Positions 31,942 through 43,600 of a stretch of DNA of 64,000 nt are shown here, piece after piece. The position numbers and the translations under genes were made by a program. The stretch covers positions 186,001 through 250,000 of the forward strand of contig JAZGUH010000491.1 of assembly GCA_037893225.1 (NCBI GenBank). Reading direction: 5' to 3'. The notes beneath the pieces are model-generated. The model did not search any database. It was not told the origin of the DNA and saw nothing but the letters and a program-made list of their open reading frames with translations. Origin of the DNA: Hippasteria phrygiana. Taxonomy: Eukaryota > Echinodermata > Asteroidea > Valvatida > Goniasteridae. Numbering within the stretch: position 1 is the first letter of the stretch; the number at the start of each line of letters is the position of its first letter.

Positions 31942-32505
31942 TGGGCAAAGCGCAAGATAAAGAGGCCTGATGAGAGGACGCCCTCTACTTCCATCCAGTA
32001 ACTAGGTCACGTCGGCTCTGGGTGGGCCGGGCGGGAGGAAAAGGAGGGGTGTCACTTTTGTCGGCAAAATCGTATCATTGTCGGCAAAAGCACAGGCCCC
32101 AGTACAAATTCATCAGTGGCAGAAAATGGAAACATTTAAATTGCGCCCTCAACGGCAAGACTCCACTCCCCTTTTCAATTCAGAAGGAAACATTTTCAGG
32201 TGTACTTTTTCAAATTAGGTTTTTTGTTTTCTGCACGCGCCCTGTCGGCAATTATTGTGGACCCCCCCCATGCAAAATGGTCTTCCAAAATGTAATGCCC
32301 CTAAGACAGGTTAGGCATAGCTATGGGCCCACCCAAATAATCGTCAGTGCACTAGTTCTTGAAAGGACAAACAAGGCACCCCCTCATCAGCCCACCCTGG
32401 GCTTCCTTTGGTCTAGCTACCCTCTGACCAATCACTTTACAAAGTCTAGCACTGCATACGGTACGGTTAAACCATCCCCAGCATGCAGCCTTGGAGCACC
32501 ATGAT

Positions 32506-32782
32506 CAGGTGCGGATCCAGGATATATTTTAAGCGGGGTCACAGCCAAAATGGGATATTACGAGGGGCGATGCCCCCTCGGCAGGGGGTCACTAGTTAAA
32601 AAGACGTTGGTTTTGAGCAAATAAAGACTGATTCAATACAGTATGTTTGTATCTTATTACTACATGATGAAGTATTTCCTTTTATTGTAGGGGCTGTGGC
32701 CGGTTACCACTTCCACAGTATTTTGGTCAAAATTTGACTGGGGGAACGTTCCCCACGGCCCCCTCTCTGGATCTGCGCCTGA
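32506..32782. mobile_element. Short hAT-like element (CAGGTGCGGATCCAG termini)
   Basis: CAGGTGCGGATCCAG at the left and CTGGATCTGCGCCTG at the right are inverted repeats flanked by ATGAT on both sides. The element is 277 bp and non-coding. Confidence 0.6.
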
Positions 32783-33520
32783 TGATACATATTTCTTGCC
32801 TTATAAGAATGAAAATGGAATTTTCCTTTTCTCTTCATAATGTGATTTCCTTTTAATGAGTACAATATAATCAACAATTTGCCTGCTTGTATATGTACAA
32901 TTCCATGTTACGAGTGCCAACTTTGTAAGGATTAGAGGGAATATTCCCAGATGGATGACAAGTCAGCCTGCTCACAGAAATAACGGTGAAGAAATACGAA
33001 TCAACAAAAAACGTCAGTTGGAAACATTTATTTGTTGTAAAATCTGCCCTCCATACCATTTATTGATCGGGTTTTTCCACAGAAATCTAAAAATGAAATT
33101 CCATGACTTTGAAGGACAAAGTTAGGGTTTTCCATGACCAATTCTCAGTTATTTTTTTATTTTTTAATCTTAGAACTATTTACAATACACTGGCGAATTT
33201 CCACAACTTTTCTTGAAATATCAATTTTCCATGACTATGTAAAATAACAAAATTCCATGTCTTTTCCCTTACTTTCCACTTTCCCTTACTTTTCCCTTAC
33301 GTTCCAGCTTTAAATTCCAGGATTTTCCATGTCTGTGGGAACCCTGATTTAGGATCCATGCGCTAAACTTGTTGGATGATGGGGGATCAGAAACCAGTAT
33401 AGTTCATGTGGAACACCATTATTGTTGGCAGAGCAGATTTTAGAACAAAGAACTTATTCTAAGTATAGGACCAGCAGCCTAAATGTAATGACAAGCCAAC
33501 AAAAAATACAATTTCAGTTT
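32783..33520. other. Intergenic between PM20D2-like and PIGT
   Basis: From 33075 to 33350 there is a repeat rich in TTCCATGAC and TTTTCCATG words, ending CTGTGGGAACCCTG. This is probably a further hAT-type remnant. No gene is seen. Confidence 0.4.
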
Positions 33521-34000
33521 GACCTATCGCCGTTTACGAGTTAGCCACGCCCCTTAGACAACCTACGGGAATTTGTGTGTGGTAATTTTTGTTTGTCTTG
33601 GATTTTGCGCGTTCCACGTGGAATTATAATTGATGTGTTTGGACAATAATTCACAAGCTGCGTTGACGAGATTCGACCGCGATAGGTCAATTGATTGGGT
33701 GCTGGTATGCCAAGAAAGGGCTGTGCAGCCAAGCGTAAACACAAACAATTGGCACCACACTGAATAGATTGGTCCTATTCAATGCACTTGGAACCCACCC
33801 CCCCCCCCCCCCCCATTTTCATGTGAATGAAAGCTTGGTTAGAAAAGCACCATCTAATCATTGCATTCCCATTCAACAATATAGCTAAAACATGAATGGA
33901 TTGAGTATGCACAGGAATGCACACATGGACGACAACCGGCCAGGTGGTCTTTTTCAAACCGCGGCTATGGCAGTCATCTGTATTCAAGAGGTTATTCTTA
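33521..34000 (-). mobile_element. Family C repeat, inverted, with nested MITE
   Basis: In reverse it carries AAGTGTAAACACAAACAATTG-like sequence, GGCTGTGCAGCC, and the end CAACCGGCCAGGTGGTCTTT, CTGTATTCAAGAGGTTA. At its left, TTGACCTATCGC (33521) and GCGATAGGTCAA (33679) bracket a separate 170-bp insertion. A C run of about 17 lies near 33798. Confidence 0.5.
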
Positions 34001-34321
34001 GTGAACATACCAGTTACAATCACCCTCTGCGAAAATATTGAATCTCTCTCCCCCCCTCACCCCCCCACCACTTGGAAACAAGAAAATCTCCAGCATAAAG
34101 CGCAGAAGAAAAGTATGCATCTACTCAATGTAATGAAAAATCAAACATACATCAATTCATTTTATAATTTTTCCTATTTTTGTCATAACCTGATATTTAA
34201 GAAATACACTAAGTTGCAACTGAATAAAATCACTGAGTTTACGGTAAATTTACAGTACAATTTGAAATCAAAAATGACCAATTGCATAACAAAACAATAC
34301 ACCAATACAAGGGAAATTACA

Positions 34322-34655
34322 TCAACTATTTTCAGTTTTTAAGTCTTTTCCATTATCGCCACCTGCACCTTTATCCCTGGTTCGTTTTTCCTCCTTTTTC
34401 TCCTCGTGCTCGGGCGCAGACCTCCCCAAAAGTTTCATGACTTTGGCCTTCAGACCCCCGCCGCTGGCTTTGTTCGATAAAAGAACGAACCTGCGCGTGG
34501 TGAGGTTGTGCAGGGACCCAAAGCCGATGGCCACGACGGTGCAGGTGAGGCAGATGACGTTGTAGGGCATGCTGAAGTCTGGCACAGGCAGCTGGATTAG
34601 GAGCGGCTCGGTGTAGATACGCAGGAAGGCGCTGCTCGAGACGGGGTCAGCAAGG
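34322..34655 (-). CDS. PIGT: PIGT exon 9: C-terminal transmembrane segment and tail
   Basis: It begins [20 protein letters not shown] and continues [20 protein letters not shown], the near-invariant single transmembrane helix of PIG-T (about residues 494-514). The cytosolic tail is longer than in vertebrates: it adds a charged [18 protein letters not shown] stretch before the TGA at 34322. The acceptor is GTATGCAG, phase 2. Confidence 0.95.
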
Positions 34656-37600
34656 CTGCATACACAGGGAAAGGATTCATTCAGTTTGAAAGACAGTCAA
34701 AGAAAACGAGGTTAAACAATTTGTGTCGGTTAAACAAATTATATTTATTTCATTTCACAGAGGTGCTTCTCTTAACCCCTTGAGTATGGTAATTACAGTG
34801 AGGAGCTGGGGTGATGTGTCGGCTTTGCAGCCAAGCGTAACGAACACAATAATCCAACAATGGATTGAAAAGGCAAAAAATGGCGACTATAGACGTCATC
34901 CAGCCTGGTGGCACTGTATTTGTTGGCGCCATGGCTTCCTCCGTACGCAATGGGTTAACAGAAGCATTATTGACTGACTGTTTTACGAAGTTCAGGTTTG
35001 AATGATAGTTCTAATGGCTCTCTGTGGAACGCTGTGGCCCCGCCGTCTAGTGTACCGGACTCAAGATCTTGGTGATACTACAGATTGTGTGTTCCGAGTT
35101 CAGCAGCGTTCTTGGTGCTTGTGTCTTTGAGTAAGACACTTTGTCACAAGTTGCTTGTCTCCACCCAGGAGTAAATGGGTACTTGTGATGAAGGCAGTGA
35201 TGGTTATGTGTCTGATTAGCCCATGTGCGCTTAACTTGCAGCCGGGGCTGCATACTTCCCAGGGAGCTGAGGTTTCAGGAACGATTAATAGGCCCGATGA
35301 GCAGGGGTAATAATATAGTGCCTTGAGCACTATGATCATGGTGGATATGTGTGCTTTACAAATCTACATTATTATTAATATTATTTATCATTATTATCAA
35401 CGTTAATGAGGTCTTGTGTTACGGATTCAAGCTTGTGTTCCTTTTCCAAGAAATCAATAAATTCTGAAAGCGAGGTTGCCCATGCAAAGAAGACCAAATA
35501 CAGCAGATACCTCGACATATAAGTATAAACACGTTTCCTTTGCCCTGTGTTTGAAATGCACTTATATGCTCAACATGTGGAATTAAATTGCACGTGTATA
35601 TGCAATGGATGCATATATTAACCCTAACATCACCTAAAGCTACAAAATACTACTGGTAGTAAAATGTAGTATGCAGTACTCTCACCTACTTGTGTGCAAT
35701 GCCTGTAGTAATTTTTAGTATTTGGTACTTCACCCCAAATAGTGTACGTAGTAATATGTAGTACTACGGTTGCTCGGTTTAGAGGAAAAATGTTTGTAAG
35801 GCGGAAACACAGTATGAATTACTGGTTTTCAGAGATGATACATTTTTTTTATCTTAGCAATCCAATTCATTGACACAAATATAATTTACCCAGTAACTTT
35901 AAGTTGTATTTTGTAGTTGCCAGTATCTAGACTGCTGTTATTACACACCCATTCATCAGTCACAGAGAGACTCAGTGCTACAAAGTAGTATTCTGTAGTA
36001 CTCGGTTCTTTATACCAAAGTAATGCCTAGGACGTTAGGGTTAATGTTCTAGGGGATGGCTGCACCGAACCCGACGTCTCACGAAACGGGCCAATGGAAA
36101 GGTAGTTACAGAGCTCAGACATACTAGGGATAACGGGAAATGACACCTGTCCTTGGTTGTTGGCACAGATTATCCTGAAAAAACAAACCTTGTATGTAAA
36201 CTTGCTGTGTGTAGATCTGTCGCTGTGAAGTTGCTACGGGAGGGCATCAGGGCAGATACCACAGCAGAACTGTATAAAAACAATACCATTATGGGGTTAA
36301 ACAAACCACAGTCTGAACAGTATACATCTTTTGTCGGATGAAATGCAACTACACAAGAATTCTTCGACCTGCGTACCCTTGAAGTTCCTGTCGGACTTGC
36401 ATGTATGCCAGTTACGTCAAAGCACAGAGCCAGAAGTTTAAAAAGGGGAGAAGAATTGAGCTGATGCAATCAGACATTTGGTTGTGGTGGCAATAGACAT
36501 CGAGGGGGGGGGGGGGGTTTGGTAAATGGGGCTAAATATGTGTAGATGGAATACGTAGCAATAACGCTTTGATTTGAAGCAACAGATTGGAGGGCTTTTT
36601 TTGGGAGTATATGCCCTACAACATTTCACCTCTTGAATACAGCTGACGGCCATAGCCGCAGTTTGAGAAAAAGACCACCTGGCCGGTTGATGTCTATAGG
36701 CGCATTCCTGCACTTACTCAATCCATTCATTTTTTAACTATATTGTTCTTGAATGGGAGTGCCATGAATAGATGGAGCTTTTTCAAACAAAGCTTTTATT
36801 CACACGAAAAGGGGACTCCAAGTGCCACGAGTAGGACCATTCCATTAAGCGTGGTGCCTATACCAATAACATGGCTCTTCCCATATTGCACTGCATGACA
36901 TCAGGTTGGCGCAGTGGTTACTGTCCCCGCCTTTCACCGCTGTGGCCCGGGTTCGATTCCTGCCCTGGTCCACATGTGGATTGGGTTTTCAGTCCCTACC
37001 TGATTACGTGGGTTTTCCCCAGAATATTCTTCTGGGGTTTTCCTCCCACCTCTAAAACTGTAACTTCTTCTCATTATCTTCTCTCTACAGGTTTCTTCAG
37101 GCTTCCGAGCTACAGTGCCTAGGGCGCTTTTGAGGAATCCCTGCTGGTTTCATTACCAAAAAGAATTAATAATAATAATAATTGTTTGCATTTACGCTTC
37201 GCTACACAGCCCCGATCCTGGCATACCAGCACCCCATCAATAACAGCCGGATGCAAGCGATTAACATTGCAGGTTACCAGGGTCCTTTTCCAAACCTTGA
37301 CTTGGGCTTGGGCTTCGTCTCCAGCTATTCCCCAGTCCCACTGCCGATCTGAAGCCTTGAATATGTAAGTAAATAAACGGGCTCTGGCTCTTGGTTAAAA
37401 CAAAAGACTTTGATGTACATGTAGCAAAAACAGCGTCCCAGATCTTGCCAAATCTGGGGACATAAAATTACGCGAAGCCGAAGCCTGAGCCCAAGCCAGG
37501 GTTTGGAAAAGGGCCTAGTTGTGCATTATACCAATAACATGGCTCTTCCCATATTGCACTGCATGACATACAGATAGTTCCAGATGATAAACACACAGAC

Positions 37601-40600
37601 ATTTCCAGGTGTCACAAGTGAATGAGCTCATCCCCGAAAAGAAAAACAAAAATCCCTCCAAGGAGGCGCTGTCAACTCTACGGGGCCCAATTTCATGGCT
37701 CTGCTTACCGTTAGCGAAAAATACCCGCTTACTGTAGCAGAAAATTCTGTGCTTACGGCAAGCGTATTTCATGCGTTAGCGGGGAATTTTGGCTCCTGAG
37801 CATATGCGTACATCCCGTAACTAAGGATTCTGTGCTTACAGGGTTAGTGCATAATTTTTCCGCTAGTGCTGTTAGCACAAAATGGTGATTATAAACGCGG
37901 AAAACTGTGGTTAACAGAGCCATGAAATTGGGCCCAGCAATTGAAAGGTAAGGAAGGGGTAAACCGACTTGCCTTATGTGGAAGCCGATATTAGCGTCTG
38001 GCGGGTACTCCGTCCACTTGAGGAATGCTTTATCAAACTGGATACTGAGAGTAGTGACAGACTGGGCTGGGAGGGTCAAGACTAACTCCAGAAGGTAGGG
38101 GTTGGACCGGTCATTGCCGGGGGTGTACAGCTGCCTCTCTGGGGGTATGAGAATTTGAGTATGTGAAAACCTAGAGACAGACAAAGACTGAGATGGACAA
38201 ACAGTATACAACAAGGCTGTCAATGTGCAACTGCTATGAGGCTTGAAGTTGATTTTAATTGCTGAGAGAAGTTTGCGTCATTTTTTTGGTTTTATGTAGA
38301 TTCTGTATTTTAAAATAAAACACAATTTTTTTCTGCCATGAAATAACAAAAAAGTGACTTTTGAGAGCTCTTTTTATCAAGTCCCCTCTAGTGCAGCATA
38401 GCCTGCTGATGCCATTTGTCTAAAAGTCGTCGCTGCGGGCAGCAAACAATTCTGCCGTCATAGTACAAACTCCTCTTTTGTTCCTGGTGCTAGACACAAA
38501 AGGGAGTTCGTCCTATGACGTCAGAATTGTTTGCTGCCCGCCGCGACAACTTTTAGACAAATGGCATGAGCGCGCTAGAGGGGATTTGATAAAACTGCCC
38601 TCAAAGGTCACTTTTTTGTTATTTCGTAGCAGAAATAATTGGCCGTTATATTTTACAATACGCAATCTACATAAAACTAAAAAATGACGCAGACTTCTCT
38701 CAGCAATCAACATCATCTTGAATAATAATATACAACATTTGCTTTTGTCAAACAGTGTAAATTACCAAGATGTTTACAAGTTACTTTCCAAAACTGACTG
38801 TTGTTTCAGTGATATGGCACATGAGGGAGGACCCTGTTTGTGACAGAGTACAAAATAAAAAGTGACCAGTTGAGTTTGAAATTTATGTACTACATACCTG
38901 GCTTGACCGCTCGGACATTATTCTCCACCCTCAGCGTGTGGAGGTAGAGTCTGATGAACCACGGCAATGTCTCCATGTACACTATGGGCAGGGCTTCGGT
39001 GGGATGGTTGTTGAACAGCTGACAAGTTATACCCCCTCGCTCCTGGCCGAACCCAGCCAGGAAACGGTGAGCGTGAAGGTGAGGTGGCTTGACTGGGGCT
39101 GTCAGAATAAATGGTTTGGAAATGTTTCAGAGAGGTAAATAAACACAGGGATATACCTATTCTGATCGGACATCGGACGTTGGGCAACTCGACCTCTGCA
39201 AAACTCGACTTGAAACAACTTGACTGTTAGAGGCAGCGTGACCATGTGAGAGCTCAACTATTTTCCCAGTCGCCGTTGAGACAAGTCAACTTCGACCACG
39301 AAGACAGCTCAACCGTCGGTGTTTATGCATGTTGGCCCCAAGCAGGCAAATTCCTAGGGCTGTGCATTCGAGCCAGGTACCCAAGTACCCGACCGCTAAT
39401 GTCAGGAGCCAGTTCCAGATTATGGAATCAAGTACCCGTAAGTAACCCAATTAACATATTACTTATTAATTTCTTAGACCATGAAAAAGAAAGTTTTTGA
39501 TGGGAATTTTCAAAATGAAAACCAGCATACATGGAAAACCGAAACAGACTGACGTCTATAATTCTTGCAAAAATGCAATTTACACTGTAAAATTACAGAG
39601 CTTACTGTACACACTTGCATCTTGCTGCATTAATGCACCGATATGGTAGTATTAACATGCGGACCTTTACGAACAATATGAACAGCAATTTCCGAGATTT
39701 AAGATTTGGGATTGGCTTTCTTTGACAGGTACCCGGGTTCCCATACTTTTTTCAATCTGGTACCCGGGTACCCAGTCTTTTTTCAATCGGGTACCCCATT
39801 CCCATGCTACCCGTATATGCAAACACCTGCAAATCACAACCAAGTACTGTAACCCAATTCAGCCCGGTCACCCACCCCACCAAGCAACCCAAAGAACAAA
39901 CCTACCATGCACCCAAAAAAAACCACAAAATGACACGATGGACAACTTGTCTTATTGACAACTTTTTTTGACGGTTTTGTTGTCTTTCCAGTCGAGCAAA
40001 CAGTCAGTCAAGTTGGTCAAGCAGTCGAGTTGTCTCAACAGTGGAGTTGCCTGAAGTGGAGTTGGTCAACGGTCAAGTTGTCGGAGCATCCTCTGATCAT
40101 CTTTAGTTGATGTGTCCAAGTACTCACCATAATGCACACTTTCATCCCACTTCATGGCGGTGCTGATCTTGTGCTCTTTTGTGATGGCCTTCAAATCGTA
40201 AACAGCGTACGTGTTACCTCTGCTGTTGGAGATCGTTGTGTATTCTGGGGTCAGCAACCATGGGTTGGACTCCTAGGAAGAGAATAACGAAGTACAATAT
40301 TATTTATCCCACGAGCGCGAGCGGGATAACGAATTTATCTTCATGCAAACTTGAGTTGACGTGCAGTAAAGATGGAACATGCACGCTGTACACGAAAACA
40401 GAATGTATAACACACGCGCACGCATGGGGGAAGGGGGAGGGGGAGGGGGGCTCCAAGTACGATGAATAGGACCACTGCCTATTGTTTGTGTTTACACTTG
40501 GCTGCACACGGGCACCTCATCAATAACAGCTGGACCAAGGGGTTTAAAGCTATATCCACCAGTGAACTCACGCTCTTGTCTGTGATATCTACGTAGATCT

Positions 40601-43600
40601 TGCTTTCCTCTGCCATGGGGCATGTATTGCTCAAAGGACGTTCAAACAAGCTCCTGAGTGACCAGTCCTGCTTGCCATCCCGACTGGCTGGTGGGTTGAA
40701 CACTGCCGCCAGTGATTGACTGAGCTCTAGGGCAGGCCTGGTGCATGCTGGGTGGTCATCGCATACAGGTCGGAGGTCAACGGCCAGGGAATGATAGTTA
40801 GCGCTGTAGAGGTTCCCTGCATGAAAGAGAGTGGACAGACCAGCCTGTGGGGTTGCAAAAAAAAAAGTTTAAATAGTGATCGATCGCATCTGTAAATATC
40901 AAAGTTTTGAACAAACTAACATTCTTTTGATAGGAGAAACAATTCCAATCGCAAATGCAGTAATATAACAATAAAGACCCTTGTGGTATATTTGACGAAT
41001 AATAAGCCACTGCCTACAAGACACTTGTTCGACCCAAATTAGAGTACTGCAGCAACATATGGGACCCACACAAACAAACATACATAGAAACTTTTTCAAA
41101 GTGAACAAAGAAACTGGCAGGAGCGGGATTCGAACCTGCGACCTCCGGAATACCGTACCGGTGCTCTACCAACTGAGCTATCTTGCCCTATGTTGGCGGT
41201 CTCCCAAATTGTCAGTATCTTTCGGGTGGGCGCTAGTCAGAAGTCATAAACCCAGAATGCCGTATAGCCATGGATCACACCCAATTTTATGATACAACCT
41301 GGGAAGCGACATTGTGGGGATCACTCAATGAGGATACGACTTTTTAACTTATAATTCGTCAAACAATCCACAAGTCAGTTTCCCTTGTGGATTGTTTGAT
41401 GATCAGTGTTGTAACCAAGTCATTTTTTCTAAAGTCAAGTCAAGTCCCGAGTCAATTTTTTTCAAGTCTAGTACCAAGTCTAAGTCAATTGTTGCACATA
41501 GTAAATTCAAATTCCAATAACAAATGACTATGCATAGGCTGGCACGCATGCACTATACAAAATCAACCTGGCATGCCGTCTTGACGATTCTCTATGCAAT
41601 CGTCCAGTGCTGCAGCCCCGCATACGTACATGTACTGGACACCCAGCTCGCTATGCGCCGTAGGCTTGGCATCTTTTTCAACTGATGTGCGTATGCCCAA
41701 AAGTTGTGTTTGTTTTAACATAAGTGTCAATGTCAGCAAGTCAAATTTATTCAAGTCAAGTCGAGTCACAAGTCATGTTCTTTCGCATCAAGTCAAGTCC
41801 CAAGTCATTTTTTTCCAAGTCAAGTCAAGTCTCAAGTCAAACAAATCGCGACTCGAGTCCGACTCGAGTCCGACTCAAGTCCGAGTCAGCAAGTCAAGTC
41901 AACAAGACTGTTGATGATACATAGAAACAGTTGAAAATGAAAAAGTTCAACGTAGAGCAGCACACTTTGTAGCTAATGATTATAGACGAGAAACCAGTGT
42001 CACCCAGCTTCTTCAACAACTTGAGTGGGAACGACTGGATGTCAGACGTTTAAAATCTCGTCTAACCATCATCTTCAAAGAACTGAACCATATATCCCCA
42101 TCCAACATCGGCCGTCTTAAATTCACAAAGGAAGAAATAACCCACAACAGACAATCCAGAAATTATCATCCAAACGACTTAAAGAGAATTACAGTCAACA
42201 AAGATTGCTACAAGTTCTCACTCTACCCATACAATATACCAGAATGGAATCTTCTACCAGCTGATATGAAAGAGACGACCGACTTGAAGTACTTCAAGAC
42301 CAGACTCGATGCCATTGACCTAGAGGACCTGATCAAGAAAGCCCATTTTAAAATTTACACAGCCTGCCGCATGCATGACGTACTGTATGCTTAGAAAGCT
42401 CCTCCAGGCGTTTTCATACAGTATAAATTTCTGAAGGTTCTGAAGGTTCTAAAGGTCCTCACGAGTTATACTTTGCCACATCTTAGCTGAGCAATGATGA
42501 AACATCCTCAAAATATTATCAATTAAAAAAACGTACATGTTTGTATGCAAAATAATTGTGTCCATGTTTGCAGCTTGTTGCCCTATTATACATCATTTCA
42601 CTACAACTGTTCCATAACCGTTACACTGCATGGTTCATACAGTGTACATACTTCACGCAAATTAGAGAGTGAATTTGTTATGGCAACACAAAATCCACTT
42701 TGCTTAAATGTATTCTCATGAATGCAAATTTGATGCTATCATGGAAGGTGTTCCAGTGGCCTTTCACCATTCGTGGGTGAGATTGGCCAAAAAATGAAAA
42801 AATCCACACAAAATCCAAGAGGACCCCAGGTCAACATATAGTTTGTATTTGCCTAAACGCACCCCTTAAAATATCCGTTTTTATTGGTCTATATCCACTT
42901 TTACAGGTAAAAACACCTTTAGGACAACACCTCAGGAATTCCAGATTGCAAAAGTGATTCTTTAAAAATTCTGAAATCTTGACAAACAAAATCCTGAAAT
43001 TTGGAAAAATCCCGACAAATCTCACCCACTGATCATCAATTCCCCCGTCCAAACTTTCAGGCACTCTACTTGCCTGGCTGTCTCATCACATCCTTTCACT
43101 GTTGTTGTTCCAAAGGCTAGTACTGTGAGATACTCAATTTGTTTCCCTCATACTGCCTCTCTTTGGAACTCCTTACCTGTAACCTGCTTCCCTTCCACTT
43201 ATCTTTCACAATTCAAACGAAATATCAATAGATACCTTCTATCAATACAATTACAGTGGAACGCTGCTATACCGAACACCGCTATACTGAACATTCGGCT
43301 ATACGGAACACCATCCTTGGCTCCCAGATTTTGTGTACAAAACTTACCGAACATTGTTGTTGAAAAAAAGGCAACGGATTAAAAGAATGTACTGGTCATT
43401 TGGGCTGTTTGTAATTCCCAAACGGCCGCAGCTTTATGTTGAAGAGTGACAGGTGGCTATTATTTCCCCAAGGAATAGAAGGGAAAAGCCAACTGTTGCC
43501 TTAGAATTCGGTAAGCTTAAAAGTATGAACATGTAATTACATACAGTCGAACCCTGATAATAAGAGCACTGTTAATACAACATCCTGCTTATAACAAGGA

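Noticed and set aside
32022..32504. 160-residue plus-strand ORF.
   Set aside because: No family motif, and it ends where a hAT-like element starts; composition gives no support.
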